Positions 52,042 through 62,987 are shown, numbered from the stretch's first letter. The stretch: DNA of 64,000 nt from Flavobacterium piscisymbiosum (GCF_020905295.1 NZ_JAJJMM010000001.1:3348001-3412000); one strand, 5' to 3'. The notes: a model not told the origin generated them from the letters alone. A program made the numbers and translations.

Positions 52042-52655
52042 GATGATGATTTTTGATTAATTGATTTTTTGAACTTTAATAAAAGGGTGATAAGAAAATA
52101 GAAAATTACGATTGCTAATAACATTACAGGAATAAACCAGTTACCCAATACTTCGTGCGTATGATTTTTAATTTTGTCTTCCTGACTCATTATTCCTAAT
52201 ACAAAAACAGAAAAGGAATCATCTTTCATATGAAGGCCTACAAGATTTGGATTGAAGATTTTTGCAAAAATCAGGAATACAAAACCAAAAAGGAAAAGGT
52301 ACAAAACAAAGAAAAAAACATACGAAATACCATTGGTAAAGTTTAAGATCAAAGCTTTGAAAACATGAACAGGATTAAATGTTCTTGTGGCTTGTTCTAA
52401 TTTTTTATCGGCAACAAGGGGTTTTAAAACCTCTTCTGGTGCTCCTAATTTTTCGATAATGTCTAAAAGTGAATCTATTTCGTTTTCTTGATTTTTATAT
52501 TGAATAGCTTCAAAAATATGGCTGTTAAATTCCATATAAATATCATCCTGACTTATTTTTGATAACGAAGCTGTTGCTTTTTTAATACGCTTCATATAAT
52601 CGCTATAAATCCTTTGCGAAGCTTTTTGTTCGAATTTGATGTCTTCTATTCTCAT
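52038..52655 (-). CDS. HAAS/DUF1700-like membrane protein
   Basis: 205 residues. A helical cytoplasmic N-terminal part (1-95) with KASQRIYSDYMKRIKKATASLS and the ESLLDIIEKLGAPEEVLKPLV block, typical of HAAS signalling domains found next to PadR, is followed by membrane segments at about 107-133 and 172-192. Overlaps both neighbours by ATGA, so the three genes are translated together. Probably transmits a signal between the regulator and the envelope. Confidence 0.75.
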   Translation of the reverse strand: MRIEDIKFEQKASQRIYSDYMKRIKKATASLSKISQDDIYMEFNSHIFEAIQYKNQENEIDSLLDIIEKLGAPEEVLKPLVADKKLEQATRTFNPVHVFKALILNFTNGISYVFFFVLYLFLFGFVFLIFAKIFNPNLVGLHMKDDSFSVFVLGIMSQEDKIKNHTHEVLGNWFIPVMLLAIVIFYFLITLLLKFKKSINQKSSS

Positions 52656-52987
52656 TGAATGATTTTTTTGATTGATTTTTCAAGATTCTCCCAGTAAATA
52701 TTCATCTGACTTAGAGTTTCTATTCCGGCTTCGGTTAATGAATAATACTTTCTGGGAATGCCTGTTTCTTGTTCTACCCATTTTGAATCTACCAATTCTT
52801 CGGTTTTTAGACGATTCATCAAAGGATAAAGCGTTCCCTCGGCAATTTCTATTTCAGTATGTTTTCTTATTTGTTCGATAAGTTCATAACCGTAGTACTC
52901 ATGATTTTTGAGCACGTTCAGGATAATGAAAGTCAATGTACCCTTCTTTACCTGCGATTTCCAGTTTGTTACAAATGTTTCGTTCAT
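52652..52987 (-). CDS. PadR family transcriptional regulator
   Basis: 111 residues from ATG 52985-52987 (MNETFVTNWKSQVKKGTLTF). A longer in-frame ATG at 53005 overlaps the palindrome, so I prefer the shorter start, with the first helix beginning QVKKGTLTFIILNVLK. The winged helix has YGYELIEQIRKHTEIEIAEGTLYPLMNRLKTEELV and ETGIPRKYYSLTEAGIETL, the family core; the last helix dimerises. First gene of the operon; it probably represses itself through the ATGT/ACAT palindrome just upstream. Confidence 0.9.
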   Translation of the reverse strand: MNETFVTNWKSQVKKGTLTFIILNVLKNHEYYGYELIEQIRKHTEIEIAEGTLYPLMNRLKTEELVDSKWVEQETGIPRKYYSLTEAGIETLSQMNIYWENLEKSIKKIIQ

Positions 52988-52994
52988 TCTGCTA

Positions 52995-53012
52995 ATGTAT
53001 AACAAAATACAT
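52995..53012. promoter_or_regulatory. Candidate PadR operator (ATGT-N10-ACAT)
   Basis: ATGTAT-AACAAA-ATACAT is a 6-bp arm palindrome 7 bases before the padR-type ATG. A direct near-copy (AGTATAACAAAGTATAT) follows at 53013-53029. PadR proteins usually bind ATGT/ACAT palindromes. Confidence 0.55.
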
Positions 53013-53092
53013 AGTATAACAAAGTATATAGCTAGGTTTTTAATTAAAACATTTTAATTAACTGTAAATCAAATAATTAAAATGTTGTAATT

Positions 53093-53611
53093 TTATTTCT
53101 GTAGATTTTTATGATTGTGTTTACGTTTGTAGTGTGTTTGTTTGATATTCTTTTTGTCTTCAGAAATAATACTAATAGTACCGTCTATTTCTAACATAGC
53201 AAGCTTTATATCTGTCAAATGTTCTAAACCATGCTCACGTGCCGCTTCTTTTAATTCTTCGTGCGAAATGTCTAATTTACTCAAAGTTTTAAAATCTATT
53301 ATTCCGTTATGAATCAGGATTTCGGGTTTGTCTAATAATAAATTGTTCAGACCTTTGTATTTGTGTGTAAGCTTTTTTATAATGTAATTAATGATAAACA
53401 ATGCCAGAGCGGCAATTAAACCTCCTGAAAGACTGGTGTCAGGCCCAACCATTGCATTTTGAACGGAGTTACTAATCAATAAAATCAGAATGATATCGGC
53501 CGTATTCAGTTGAGAAAGTTCTTTTTTTCCAAAGATTCTCAATGCAATTGTCATGAAAAAATAAACAGCAATACTTCTTGCAATAATATCCAGGTAAGGG
53601 TATAGCATCAT
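53093..53611 (-). CDS. DUF421 (YetF-like) membrane protein
   Basis: 172 residues; the start could be either of two adjacent ATGs. Three membrane segments (about 8-28, 38-56, 62-80) are followed by a cytoplasmic domain with LLLDKPEILIHNGIIDFKTLSKLDISHEELKEAAREHGLEHLTDIKLAMLEIDGTISII, the DUF421/YetF core. In Bacillus, YetF-type proteins have been linked to spore germination and envelope stress; here the role is unknown. Lies behind the rimK terminator as a single gene. Confidence 0.88.
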   Translation of the reverse strand: MMLYPYLDIIARSIAVYFFMTIALRIFGKKELSQLNTADIILILLISNSVQNAMVGPDTSLSGGLIAALALFIINYIIKKLTHKYKGLNNLLLDKPEILIHNGIIDFKTLSKLDISHEELKEAAREHGLEHLTDIKLAMLEIDGTISIISEDKKNIKQTHYKRKHNHKNLQK

Positions 53612-53635
53612 TTTTTAAAGATTTAAATAATAAAA

Positions 53636-53672
53636 AAAAAGCTTTGTCAAAGTTCAAAACTTTGACAAAGCT
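53636..53672 (-). terminator. Terminator of the RimK-type gene
   Basis: AGCTTTGTCAAAG at 53640-53652 pairs exactly with CTTTGACAAAGCT at 53660-53672; nine T's follow on the minus strand. Confidence 0.92.
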
Positions 53673-53707
53673 GCTAAAATAAATATATAATATTAAGTTA
53701 GGGTGAA

Positions 53708-55081
53708 CTAACTGACTATTTTAAAATTCTTCTCGATTGCTCTGATCATTTCGCCGGCAATATCTTTATTGGTTGCGCCTTCGATTCCTTCAAGTCCCGG
53801 AGAAGAGTTTACCTCAAGTAATAATGGCCCTTTTGAAGAACGAATAATGTCAACTCCTGCTACCTTCAAATCCATTGCTTTTGCAGCTTTTATAGCAATT
53901 TTTTTCTCTTCGGCAGTTACTTTGATAATAGATGCAGTTCCGCCAAGGTGAATGTTTGCTCTGAATTCTCCGGGCATCGCTTCACGCTGAATCGCTGCAA
54001 CCACTTTTCCGTCGATTACAAAACAACGAATATCTTTTCCGTTCGCTTCTTTAATGAATTCCTGAACCAGGATATTGGCATTTAAACTTTTAAAAGCATT
54101 GATAACACTTTCTGCAGCTTTTTTGGTTTCTGCCAAAACAACACCTTTACCTTGTGTTCCTTCTAATAATTTTACAATTAAAGGAGATCCTCCAACCATT
54201 TTGATTAAGTTGTCAGTATCCAAAGGAGAGTTGGCAAAACCGGTTGTTGGTATGTCGATTCCGTTATTCAAAAGCAATTGCAAGGAGTATAGCTTATCTC
54301 GCGATTGTGTTATGGCTGTAGCCGAATTTAAAACAAAAACCTTCAAAGCTTCAAACTGACGTGTTAATGCACAACCGTAAAAAGTAATACTTGGTCGAAT
54401 ACGTGGAATAATAGCATCAAACTGATTTAATATTTTTCCACCACGGTAATGAATTTCTGGAGTTTTGGCATCCAGTTTCATGTAGCACTCCTTGATATTC
54501 AAAAAATGCATTTCATGACCGCGCATTTCACCCGCTTCCATGATTCTTTTATTGCTGTATAATTCCGGATTACTGGCTAAAAGCCCAATTCGTAAACCTG
54601 AAGTTGCTTTTTCAGAGTTTTGGTATAATTCTTTTAAAGCTTCGGTTGTAGGCTGACCCAACATGTATTTTTCTTCGGGATCAACCAGTACACGTCCGCT
54701 CATGGCTTCGCGGCCCAAAAGCATGCGAAAACCCATTGAATCCCTGTTGGTCAGGGTCATTTCTATTGGCCATTTGATGTCGCCAAGTTTAATGCTGGTC
54801 TGGATAACGTAACGGTGTTCTCTAAAACCGCTTGAACTTTTTACAATTCTTTTATCAACCAACGGAGCTTCGCAATGGATGATGGTTTTAATATTATTCT
54901 GAATTGGATTAATATCAAATTTCACCCAATTGGCATCATTTTTTATAAAAGGAGCTATGTTTATAGCGTGCATTGCCGAAGTTTTAGCACCGGAATCGAC
55001 ACGAGCCTTGATTGTCGGGATTCCTAGTTCTGGAAATGAGCACCATTCTTCGCTACCTAAAATGACTTTATTTTGAAGCAT
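53708..55081 (-). CDS. RimB-RimK fusion: retropepsin-like protease domain plus ATP-grasp ligase
   Basis: 457 residues in two parts. Residues 1-145 are the ATP-dependent zinc protease / RimB-type aspartic fold with [15 protein letters not shown] (D-S-G active triad) and LLGREAM. Residues 160-457 are a RimK ATP-grasp ligase: [75 protein letters not shown] and [14 protein letters not shown]. RimK adds glutamates to ribosomal protein S6 in other bacteria, and RimB removes them; one chain carrying both may add and trim. Substrate here unknown. Own promoter and terminator. Confidence 0.9.
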   Translation of the reverse strand: MLQNKVILGSEEWCSFPELGIPTIKARVDSGAKTSAMHAINIAPFIKNDANWVKFDINPIQNNIKTIIHCEAPLVDKRIVKSSSGFREHRYVIQTSIKLGDIKWPIEMTLTNRDSMGFRMLLGREAMSGRVLVDPEEKYMLGQPTTEALKELYQNSEKATSGLRIGLLASNPELYSNKRIMEAGEMRGHEMHFLNIKECYMKLDAKTPEIHYRGGKILNQFDAIIPRIRPSITFYGCALTRQFEALKVFVLNSATAITQSRDKLYSLQLLLNNGIDIPTTGFANSPLDTDNLIKMVGGSPLIVKLLEGTQGKGVVLAETKKAAESVINAFKSLNANILVQEFIKEANGKDIRCFVIDGKVVAAIQREAMPGEFRANIHLGGTASIIKVTAEEKKIAIKAAKAMDLKVAGVDIIRSSKGPLLLEVNSSPGLEGIEGATNKDIAGEMIRAIEKNFKIVS

Positions 55082-55114
55082 ACGTTATTATTTGTTTTTA
55101 TAGAGATTAATAGC

Positions 55115-55122
55115 CAAAAATA
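55115..55122 (-). promoter_or_regulatory. Promoter -7 element (TATTTTTG)
   Basis: TATTTTTG on the minus strand, 33 bases before the RimB-RimK ATG. Confidence 0.5.
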
Positions 55123-55163
55123 GCTATTTGCTTTTACTAAAGATAGTAAATTATCTAAAAAAA

Positions 55164-55194
55164 ATACCCGTTATGTTATGAAAACGTAACGGGT
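55164..55194. terminator. Hairpin after clpC
   Basis: TACCCGTTA at 55164-55172 pairs with TAACGGGTA at 55186-55194, 30 bases past the clpC stop; T's follow on the minus strand (complement of 55156-55163). Confidence 0.75.
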
Positions 55195-55224
55195 AAATTA
55201 AATTTGTTATAGATTTAAACTAAT

Positions 55225-57771
55225 TTATTGATTAGTTGGCTCCTCGGCTTTATGAATTTCTACTGAAAGTTCTTGAGAATCATCTTTTAAATCCATTAAG
55301 ATTTCATCACCTGAATGTATTTTTGAAGTTATGATTTCTTCTGCCAATAAATCTTCAACGTATTTCTGGATTGCTCTTTTTAGAGGTCTTGCTCCAAATT
55401 GTCTGTCGAAACCTTTTTCAGCAATAAATGCTTTGGCTTTATCAGTAAGATTTAGCTTGTATCCTAATTCAGCAATGCGAGAATATAGTTTTGCAAGTTC
55501 GATTTCGATAATCAAATCGATGTCGCCTTTTTCTAATGCGTTAAATACGATTACATCATCAATTCTGTTTAAGAATTCAGGAGCAAAGGTTTTTTTCAAT
55601 GCATTTTCGATAATGCTTTTTGAGTTTTCATCGGCCTGAGCTACTTTTGCAGCAGTTCCAAATCCTACACCTTGTCCAAAATCTTTCAACTGACGCGCTC
55701 CAACGTTAGATGTCATAATAATGATAGTGTTTTTAAAGTCGATTTTGCGACCTAAACTATCTGTCAAATATCCGTCATCTAAAACCTGAAGCATCATATT
55801 GAATACGTCCGGATGCGCTTTTTCGATCTCGTCTAAAAGTACCACACAATATGGTTTTCTACGAACTTTTTCAGTCAATTGACCACCTTCTTCGTAACCA
55901 ACGTATCCCGGAGGCGCTCCAACTAAACGAGAGATCGCAAATTTTTCCATGTATTCACTCATGTCGATACGAACTAACGCATCTTCAGAATCGAATAATT
56001 CTTTTGCTAAAACTTTTGCTAATTGTGTTTTACCAACTCCAGTCTGACCAAGGAAAATAAACGAACCAATTGGTTTGTTAGGATCTTTAAGTCCGGCTCT
56101 GTTACGTTGTATAGAACGTGCAATTTTAAGAACAGCTTCGTTTTGACCAATTACTTTATTCTGAATCAATTCAGGTAATTTAGCCAGTTTATTGCTTTCT
56201 GTTTGTGCAATTCTGTTTACAGGAATTCCAGTCATCATAGAAACAACATCAGCTACATTATCTTCTGTAACTTCAATTCTGTTGTTTTTAGAATCCTCTT
56301 CCCATTGTTCTTGTGCAACAGCAAGATCTTTTTCGATGCGTTTTTCATCATCGCGAAGTTTGGCAGCCTCTTCGTATTTTTGTTTTTTGACTACCATGTT
56401 CTTCATTTCGCGAACTTCTTCTAACTGACGTTCTAAATCAAGAATTTGTTTAGGAACATCAATATTAGTAATGTGTACGCGAGATCCGGCTTCGTCAAGA
56501 GCATCAATAGCTTTGTCCGGTAAAAAACGCTCAGACATATATCTGTTTGTTAATTTAACACAAGCTTCAATAGCTTCCTGAGTATAAGTTACATTGTGGT
56601 GATCTTCGTATTTGTCTTTTATGTTGTTTAGGATCGCGATTGTTTCTTCAACAGAAGTTGGTTCAACAATTACTTTCTGGAAACGTCTTTCAAGAGCTCC
56701 GTCTTTCTCAATATATTGTCTGTACTCATCAAGAGTAGTAGCACCAATACATTGAATTTCTCCTCTTGCCAAAGCAGGTTTGAACATGTTCGAAGCATCA
56801 AGAGAACCTGTTGCTCCGCCAGCGCCTACAATCGTGTGAATTTCATCAATAAAAAGAATGATATCATCATTTTTCTCTAATTCGTTCATCACGGCTTTCA
56901 TTCTTTCTTCAAACTGACCACGGTATTTTGTTCCGGCTACTAAACTAGCCAAATCAAGAGTTACCACACGTTTGTTGAAAAGAATACGAGAAACTTTCTT
57001 TTGGATAATTCGAAGTGCCAGTCCTTCTGCAATAGCAGATTTACCAACTCCTGGTTCTCCAATAAGAAGCGGGTTGTTCTTTTTTCTACGGCTTAGAATT
57101 TGAGAAACACGTTCAATTTCTTTCTCGCGTCCTACAACCGGATCTAGTTTTCCTTCCTCGGCCATTTCTGTTAAATCTCTCCCAAAATTATCCAAAACCG
57201 GAGTCTTGGATTTTTTGTTTGACTTATTGGCGGGATTATTAAAACTACTTTCTTTAAGACTGTCATCTTGTCCTGAATCGTCATTATACGATTCGTTTCT
57301 TGGCAAGTTTTCTAAGAATTCTTCTTCGTTTGGAGTCATATTTAAATATTGTTCTTTAGCTATGTCATAATCTATTTTTAGCTTATTCAATAGCTTGGTT
57401 GTTGGATCGTTTTCGTTTCGTAAGATACACAATAGCAGATGCGCTGTGCTAATCGACGAGCTCTGAAATACTTTAGCTTCGAGAAACGTTGTCTTCAGTG
57501 CTCTTTCCGCTTGGCGGGTAAGATGAAGATTTTTCTTTTCTGCATTTACTTCAACGCTTTGATTGGCCGGGCTCAGTATTTCTACCTTCCTGCGTAAATG
57601 ATCTAGATCGACTGCAAGGTTATTAAGTATATGAATAGCTTTTCCGTTTCCATCCCTTAAAATGCCTAGCATTAGATGTTCAGTACCAATAAAGTCGTGG
57701 CCCAAACGTAAGGCTTCTTCTTTACTGTAGGTAATAACATCTTTTACTCTTGGTGAAAAATTATCATCCAT
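55225..57771 (-). CDS. clpC: ATP-dependent Clp protease ATP-binding subunit ClpC
   Basis: 848 residues. An AAA+ unfoldase that feeds ClpP. Order: Clp_N double repeat (1-150), a 35-residue linker rich in Asn/Ser (155-195), AAA-1 (about 200-430, Walker [10 protein letters not shown], Walker [16 protein letters not shown]), a middle domain with the UVR-type coil [36 protein letters not shown]-2 (about 530-770, Walker [13 protein letters not shown]) and the C-terminal D2 lid. The UVR motif and the middle-domain length mark ClpC, not ClpA or ClpB. It stands divergent from gyrA, with a 258-base gap. Confidence 0.95.
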   Translation of the reverse strand: MDDNFSPRVKDVITYSKEEALRLGHDFIGTEHLMLGILRDGNGKAIHILNNLAVDLDHLRRKVEILSPANQSVEVNAEKKNLHLTRQAERALKTTFLEAKVFQSSSISTAHLLLCILRNENDPTTKLLNKLKIDYDIAKEQYLNMTPNEEEFLENLPRNESYNDDSGQDDSLKESSFNNPANKSNKKSKTPVLDNFGRDLTEMAEEGKLDPVVGREKEIERVSQILSRRKKNNPLLIGEPGVGKSAIAEGLALRIIQKKVSRILFNKRVVTLDLASLVAGTKYRGQFEERMKAVMNELEKNDDIILFIDEIHTIVGAGGATGSLDASNMFKPALARGEIQCIGATTLDEYRQYIEKDGALERRFQKVIVEPTSVEETIAILNNIKDKYEDHHNVTYTQEAIEACVKLTNRYMSERFLPDKAIDALDEAGSRVHITNIDVPKQILDLERQLEEVREMKNMVVKKQKYEEAAKLRDDEKRIEKDLAVAQEQWEEDSKNNRIEVTEDNVADVVSMMTGIPVNRIAQTESNKLAKLPELIQNKVIGQNEAVLKIARSIQRNRAGLKDPNKPIGSFIFLGQTGVGKTQLAKVLAKELFDSEDALVRIDMSEYMEKFAISRLVGAPPGYVGYEEGGQLTEKVRRKPYCVVLLDEIEKAHPDVFNMMLQVLDDGYLTDSLGRKIDFKNTIIIMTSNVGARQLKDFGQGVGFGTAAKVAQADENSKSIIENALKKTFAPEFLNRIDDVIVFNALEKGDIDLIIEIELAKLYSRIAELGYKLNLTDKAKAFIAEKGFDRQFGARPLKRAIQKYVEDLLAEEIITSKIHSGDEILMDLKDDSQELSVEIHKAEEPTNQ

Positions 57772-58029
57772 AATATATAATTGGTATTGTAAATTTAGTG
57801 AATTAGTGTTTGAAAAACAAAAACCATACCCTTAAGGAACTCCTGACAGCTAAGGGACGAAAAAAATAACAATAAAAGCGTTAAAATACGCTTAATTTAT
57901 TAACCAAAAGCGAAAATAAAGTTGTTAATAAATCATTGAAATAAGTGTAAGTAAATAGCTGAAAAAATTCCAAAAAAACGTATCTTGGCACGCTTTGAAA
58001 CTAATATAATTATTTAAACATAACAACTT
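57772..58029. other. Divergent promoter region of clpC and gyrA
   Basis: 258 bases with no ORF. ACGTATCTTGG at about 57978-57988 is a near -7 element for gyrA (TATCTTGG against TAnnTTTG). Otherwise nothing distinct. Confidence 0.35.
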
Positions 58030-60672
58030 ATGTCTGAAGGAGAAAAGTTAATTCCTATTAACATTGAAGATGAAATGAAATCTGCTTACATCGATTATTC
58101 GATGTCAGTAATTGTATCGAGAGCGCTTCCTGATGTTAGAGATGGCTTGAAACCAGTGCATCGAAGAGTTCTTTACGGAATGTATGATTTAGGTGTAACT
58201 TCAAGATCTGCCCACAAAAAGTCTGCAAGAATCGTAGGAGAGGTTCTGGGTAAGTATCACCCACACGGGGATACTTCTGTTTATGATGCAATGGTTCGTA
58301 TGGCTCAGGAATGGAGTATGCGTTATTTATTAGTGGATGGTCAGGGTAACTTTGGATCTGTAGATGGTGATAGCCCTGCAGCAATGCGTTATACTGAGGC
58401 CAGAATGCGTAAAATATCTGAAGATATTATGGCAGATATCGAAAAAGAAACAGTTGATTTTCAATTGAACTTTGACGATACTTTATATGAGCCAAAAGTA
58501 ATGCCTACAAGAGTTCCTACTTTATTAGTAAACGGAGCAACAGGTATTGCGGTAGGTATGGCAACCAATATGCCTCCACACAATTTAACTGAAGTTATCA
58601 ATGGTACATTAGCGTATCTTGATAATAACGATATTGAAGTTGACGAATTAATGACACATATTAAAGCTCCCGATTTTCCAACCGGTGGTGTAATATATGG
58701 TTATGAAGGAGTTCGTGAAGCTTTTAAAACCGGTAGAGGACGTATTGTAATGCGTGCGAAAGTTGGTTTTGAAGAAGTTGACGGAAGAGAATGTATCATC
58801 GTAACAGAGATTCCATATCAGGTGAATAAAGCCGAAATGATCAAACGTACGGCTGATTTAGTTAACGATAAAAAAATCGAAGGTATTGCGAATATTCGTG
58901 ACGAGTCTGACAGAAACGGTATGCGTATCGTTTATATCCTGAAACGTGACGCTACGCCAAACGTAGTATTGAATACCTTATATAAATTTACATCATTACA
59001 ATCTTCTTTTAGTGTAAACAATATTGCATTAGTAAAAGGTCGCCCACAAATGTTGAATCTAAAAGATATGATTCATTATTTTATTGAGCACCGTCATGAT
59101 GTAGTAGTTAGAAGAACTCGTTTTGAATTGCGTAAAGCCGAAGAAAGAGCCCATATTTTAGAAGGATTAATTATTGCTTCTGATAATATTGATGAAGTTA
59201 TTGCGATCATCAGAGGTTCTAAAAATACAGAAGAAGCTCGTGAGAAATTGATCGAAAGATTTAATTTATCTGACATTCAGGCACGTGCCATTGTTGAAAT
59301 GCGTTTACGTCAGTTAACAGGTCTGGAACAAGATAAGTTAAGAGCTGAATACGATGAATTGATGAAATTAATCGAACATTTGAAAGCTTTATTAGCAGAT
59401 GTAGATTTAAGAACGAATTTAATTAAAGAAGAACTGGAAGAAATCCGTGAGAAATACGGAGATGAACGTCGTTCTACTATTGAATATTCTGGTGGAGATG
59501 TAAGTATCGAAGATTTGATCGCAGATGAGAATGTAGTTATTACAATTTCGCATGCAGGTTACATCAAACGTACTAACTTAACAGAATACAAAACTCAAAA
59601 TAGAGGTGGAGTTGGACAAAAAAGTGCAGGAACAAGAGATCAGGATTTCCTTGAGCATATGTTCGTTGCAACCAATCACCAATATATGATGTTCTTTACG
59701 CAAAAAGGAAAATGTTTCTGGATGCGTGTTTATGAAATTCCTGAAGGAAGCAAAACTGCAAAAGGTAGAGCGATTCAGAATTTAGTAAATATTGAAAGTG
59801 ACGATAAAGTAAAAGCTTTCATTTGTACACAAGACTTAAAAGATAAAGATTATATCAATAGTCATAATCTTGTAATGGTAACGAAACAAGGTCAGGTGAA
59901 GAAAACTTCTTTAGAGAAATACTCTAAACCAAGGGTAAATGGAGTTGCTGCAATTACAATTAAAGAAGGTGATGAGTTACTTGAAGCTAAATTAACAAAC
60001 GGAGAAAGCCAAATTATCCTTGCTGTTAAGTCTGGTAAATTGGTTCGTTTTGAGGAAACTAAAACGCGTCCGATGGGAAGAACAGCTTCAGGAGTTCGCG
60101 GAATTACCTTAAAAGACGATACTGATGAAGTAATTGGTATGGTTACAGTTGACAAAGAAAATGTAAACGATACACAGATTTTGGTTGTAACTGAAAACGG
60201 ATACGGTAAACGTACTAAATTAGTTGATGACGATGGAGAAGATGTTTACAGAATTACAAACCGTGGAGGTAAAGGTGTTAAAACACTTAATATCACAGAG
60301 AAAACCGGAAAATTAATTTCTATTAGTAATGTAACGGATGCTGATGATTTAATGATTATCAACAAGTCAGGATTAACAATTAGAATGGCGATTGAAGATT
60401 TACGTGTAATGGGTCGTGCAACACAAGGTGTTCGATTGATTAACTTAAAAGGTAAAGATTCTATTGCTGCTGTAACAAAAGTTATGAAAGATGATGTTGC
60501 GGAAGTTGTTGTTGATGAAGACGGAAATGTTATTGAATCTGCTATCGAAAGAGTAAAACCGGATTTAGAAGTTCTTGAGGACGAAGGTCCTGTAGAAGAT
60601 GACGACGACGATGATTCTGATGAAGAAGTAGAAGACGAAGATGACGCTGAAGAAGAAGAGTCTGAGGAATAA
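58030..60672 (+). CDS. gyrA: DNA gyrase subunit A
   Basis: 880 residues. N-terminal breakage-reunion domain (1 to about 500) with the catalytic Tyr121 in AAMRYTEAR; the quinolone region [19 protein letters not shown] carries Thr82, Ser83 and Asp86, the normal residues in Flavobacterium. The C-terminal beta-pinwheel (about 510-820) has the GyrA box QNRGGVGQ. The last 45 residues are an acidic tail of Asp and Glu ([17 protein letters not shown]), a regulatory feature in some gyrases. The 30-base gap to the following TPR gene suggests co-transcription. Confidence 0.97.
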   Translation: MSEGEKLIPINIEDEMKSAYIDYSMSVIVSRALPDVRDGLKPVHRRVLYGMYDLGVTSRSAHKKSARIVGEVLGKYHPHGDTSVYDAMVRMAQEWSMRYLLVDGQGNFGSVDGDSPAAMRYTEARMRKISEDIMADIEKETVDFQLNFDDTLYEPKVMPTRVPTLLVNGATGIAVGMATNMPPHNLTEVINGTLAYLDNNDIEVDELMTHIKAPDFPTGGVIYGYEGVREAFKTGRGRIVMRAKVGFEEVDGRECIIVTEIPYQVNKAEMIKRTADLVNDKKIEGIANIRDESDRNGMRIVYILKRDATPNVVLNTLYKFTSLQSSFSVNNIALVKGRPQMLNLKDMIHYFIEHRHDVVVRRTRFELRKAEERAHILEGLIIASDNIDEVIAIIRGSKNTEEAREKLIERFNLSDIQARAIVEMRLRQLTGLEQDKLRAEYDELMKLIEHLKALLADVDLRTNLIKEELEEIREKYGDERRSTIEYSGGDVSIEDLIADENVVITISHAGYIKRTNLTEYKTQNRGGVGQKSAGTRDQDFLEHMFVATNHQYMMFFTQKGKCFWMRVYEIPEGSKTAKGRAIQNLVNIESDDKVKAFICTQDLKDKDYINSHNLVMVTKQGQVKKTSLEKYSKPRVNGVAAITIKEGDELLEAKLTNGESQIILAVKSGKLVRFEETKTRPMGRTASGVRGITLKDDTDEVIGMVTVDKENVNDTQILVVTENGYGKRTKLVDDDGEDVYRITNRGGKGVKTLNITEKTGKLISISNVTDADDLMIINKSGLTIRMAIEDLRVMGRATQGVRLINLKGKDSIAAVTKVMKDDVAEVVVDEDGNVIESAIERVKPDLEVLEDEGPVEDDDDDDSDEEVEDEDDAEEEESEE

Positions 60673-60712
60673 AAAGTAAACCACTTATAATTAAATACAC
60701 AAATTGAATATT

Positions 60713-61981
60713 ATGAAAAGTAAATATGTAATACTTGCGTCAGCATTATTGATTTCAGTAGCTACTTTTGCTCAAAAAGATCAGATAAAAAGTGCTGAAA
60801 AAGCGTTAAAAGGAGGGGATGCTCAGGGAGCAATTACAATCCTGAATGATGCGGAAAATATGGTAGCAAATGCTAAAGATGTTGAGCAGGCTCAATTTTA
60901 TTCTGTAAAAGCTAATGCTTATTTAGATTTAGCTAATAAAAAAATAGATGAAAGTAAAAACCTATCTCTTTCTGCAGAAAACTATAAAAAGTTAATTGAT
61001 GTTGAAAAAGCTTCAGGAAAATTAAAATATTCTACTCAGGCTGCAGCTTCAATTACGGAGATCAAAGGAAAGTTGATTAATTCAGCTATCGCAGATTCTC
61101 AGGCTGGTAAACATACTGAAGGAGCGAAAAAATTGTATGATGCTTATTTGTTAGAGAAAAAAGATACAATCAATTTGTATTATGCAGCTTCTACAGCAGT
61201 AAATGCTCAGGATTTTGATCTTGCATTGCCAATGTACGAAGAGTTGAAACAATTAAACTATTCTGGAAAAGGAACTAGCTATACTGCTGTAAATAAAATT
61301 TCAGGTAACGAAGATGCTTTCAATAGTGCTAAAGACAGAGATTTAGCTGTAAAATTAGGAACTCACGAAAAACCTCAAACAGAAGCTATTCCTTCAAAAA
61401 GAGGAGAGATTTACAAAAATCTTGCGTTAATTTTAGTTCAAAAAGGACGTAGCGAAGATGCTAAAAAAGCAATCGCAGATGCAAGAAAAGCAAATCCGGA
61501 TGATAGTTCTTTGATTCTTACTGAAGCTAACTTGTATTTAGAGTCTAAAGATTTTGATACTTACAAAAAATTAGTTGGTGAAGCTTTACAAAAAGATCCA
61601 AACAATGCTGATTTAGTATTCAATTTAGGAGTTCTTAGTGCTAATGCAAAAAATAATGCTGATGCTGAGAAATATTATTTGAAAGCTGTTGAAATCAATC
61701 CAAAATATACAAATGCTTATCTTAACCTGGCAGCTTTAAAATTAGAAGCTGAAAAACCAATTATTGATGAGATGAATAAATTGGGTACTTCTGCAAAAGA
61801 TATGAAGCGTTACGATGTGTTGAAAGCACAAAGAGAAAACGTTTTTAAAGGTGTGATTCCTTACCTTAAAAAAGCAAATGAATTAGATCCTAAAAACGAA
61901 GATGTTTCTAAAACATTATTGGGGGTTTACAAAGCATTAGAAATGACTGCTGAAGCAAAAGCATTGAAAGCTACAATGTAA
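60713..61981 (+). CDS. Secreted TPR-repeat protein
   Basis: 422 residues from ATG 60713; an in-frame TTG nine bases upstream is less likely. Signal peptide MKSKYVILASALLISVATFAQ with cleavage before Q, so periplasmic. The rest is helical with about six tetratricopeptide units, clearest at VFNLGVLSANAKNNADAEKYYLKAVEINPKYTNAYLNLAALKLEAEKP and LKKANELDPKNEDVSKTLLGVYKALEMTAEA. No catalytic part. A conserved gene behind gyrA in Flavobacteriaceae; probably a scaffold. Strong terminator downstream. Confidence 0.87.
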   Translation: MKSKYVILASALLISVATFAQKDQIKSAEKALKGGDAQGAITILNDAENMVANAKDVEQAQFYSVKANAYLDLANKKIDESKNLSLSAENYKKLIDVEKASGKLKYSTQAAASITEIKGKLINSAIADSQAGKHTEGAKKLYDAYLLEKKDTINLYYAASTAVNAQDFDLALPMYEELKQLNYSGKGTSYTAVNKISGNEDAFNSAKDRDLAVKLGTHEKPQTEAIPSKRGEIYKNLALILVQKGRSEDAKKAIADARKANPDDSSLILTEANLYLESKDFDTYKKLVGEALQKDPNNADLVFNLGVLSANAKNNADAEKYYLKAVEINPKYTNAYLNLAALKLEAEKPIIDEMNKLGTSAKDMKRYDVLKAQRENVFKGVIPYLKKANELDPKNEDVSKTLLGVYKALEMTAEAKALKATM

Positions 61982-62001
61982 TTCTAAAAAGATTTAAGTA
62001 T

Positions 62002-62037
62002 AAAAAAACCATTCGCCGCGGCGAATGGTTTTTTTTT
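62002..62037. terminator. Strong bidirectional terminator
   Basis: CCATTCGCC-GC-GGCGAATGG with seven A's before and nine T's after: a perfect 9-bp G/C-rich stem between convergent genes. Confidence 0.95.
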
Positions 62038-62052
62038 GCCTTGAAATTTATC

Positions 62053-62472
62053 TTAACTTTCTAAAGTTACAGAAAGTGTAATTGTCGTATTTAATAATTT
62101 TGAGATAGGACAAATTTCTTTTGCTTTTGCTGCTGTTTTTTCAAATTCTTCAGCAGTAATATTGGGAACTTTCCCTTTTAAATCCAAATGGATTAATGTT
62201 ATCGTTCCGTCCTCAAAAGTAACTGTCGCTTCTGTATTTAAATCATCTGCTGTAAAACCACCTTCGTTAAGTAAAAAGCTTAGTTGCATTGTAAAACAGC
62301 CCGAATGTGCTGCAGCAACCAATTCTTCAGGATTTGTTCCAACTCCGTCTGCAAATCTTGTTTTAAATGATAATTGAGCATTATCTAATGTTGTACTTTG
62401 TGTACTGATTTTTCCAGTTCCTTCCATGCCAGTTCCTTTCCAGTTGGCATTTGCTTTTCTTGTAAATTTCAT
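62053..62472 (-). CDS. OsmC-family peroxiredoxin
   Basis: 139 residues. Thiol-dependent peroxidase fold. Start RKANANWKGTGMEGTGKIST and FADGVGTNPEELVAAAHSGCFTMQLSFLL with the first cysteine; the second is in AKEICPISKLLN. This is the OsmC, not the Ohr, subgroup as judged from the GTG-E-G-x-G start. It detoxifies organic peroxides in the cytoplasm. Single gene. Confidence 0.93.
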   Translation of the reverse strand: MKFTRKANANWKGTGMEGTGKISTQSTTLDNAQLSFKTRFADGVGTNPEELVAAAHSGCFTMQLSFLLNEGGFTADDLNTEATVTFEDGTITLIHLDLKGKVPNITAEEFEKTAAKAKEICPISKLLNTTITLSVTLES

Positions 62473-62636
62473 TTTTCGTTGTTATTAGGATTAATAATTG
62501 AATTTGTTGATTATCAATAGATAATGTGGTTTATCAAATATAATCAATATTTTACAGAAATTTTTTCATGAAATTATAATACATTGTTAAGTTTCAGGTT
62601 GAAATGAGATAAATGTTGGAGCGAACTTAACCGCAA

Positions 62637-62916
62637 TCCCGATAGCTATCGGGAGCAAAGTTTTGTGTTTCATCGTAATTATAATCGACAATATTGTAAT
62701 CCCGAGGAACGAGGGATCTCTGCAAGAAACTAATGCAAAGAGTTTTTCCTAAATTGCCGGGCAGCTTACGGAGATCCCTCGTTCCTCGGGATTGACAAAC
62801 TATACAGTGTGTAGTTTATTGAAATAAAGCTTGGAGAACTTTATATTGTATTGAAATATTTAAAAAAAAACTTAGTGAACTTTGCGTAAAATCTTAGCGC
62901 TCTTTGCGGTAAAAAA
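62637..62916. repeat. Three intergenic repeats in a row
   Basis: 62637-62654 is the palindrome TCCCGATAGCTATCGGGA, also at 29732-29749. 62698-62793 is a 96-bp element whose 23-base ends (AATCCCGAGGAACGAGGGAT then CTC) are exact inverted copies. 62868-62916 is a CTTAGTG/CTTTGCG/CTTAGCG unit. No ORF. Confidence 0.75.
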
Positions 62917-62930
62917 ATTACTGCACAAAA

Positions 62931-62965
62931 AAAAGGCGTAATGAAAACATCATTACACCTTTTTA
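62931..62965 (-). terminator. Terminator of the DUF349 gene
   Basis: AAAAGG-C-GTAATG pairs with CATTAC-A-CCTTTT across one mismatch; T's follow on the minus strand. Confidence 0.75.
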
Positions 62966-62987
62966 TTTATTGTAGAAACTTAAAGTA

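Noticed and set aside
58250..58310. Quinolone-resistance change in GyrA (Thr82, Ser83)
   Set aside because: Thr at this position is the usual residue in Flavobacterium as far as I know, and Asp86 is unchanged.
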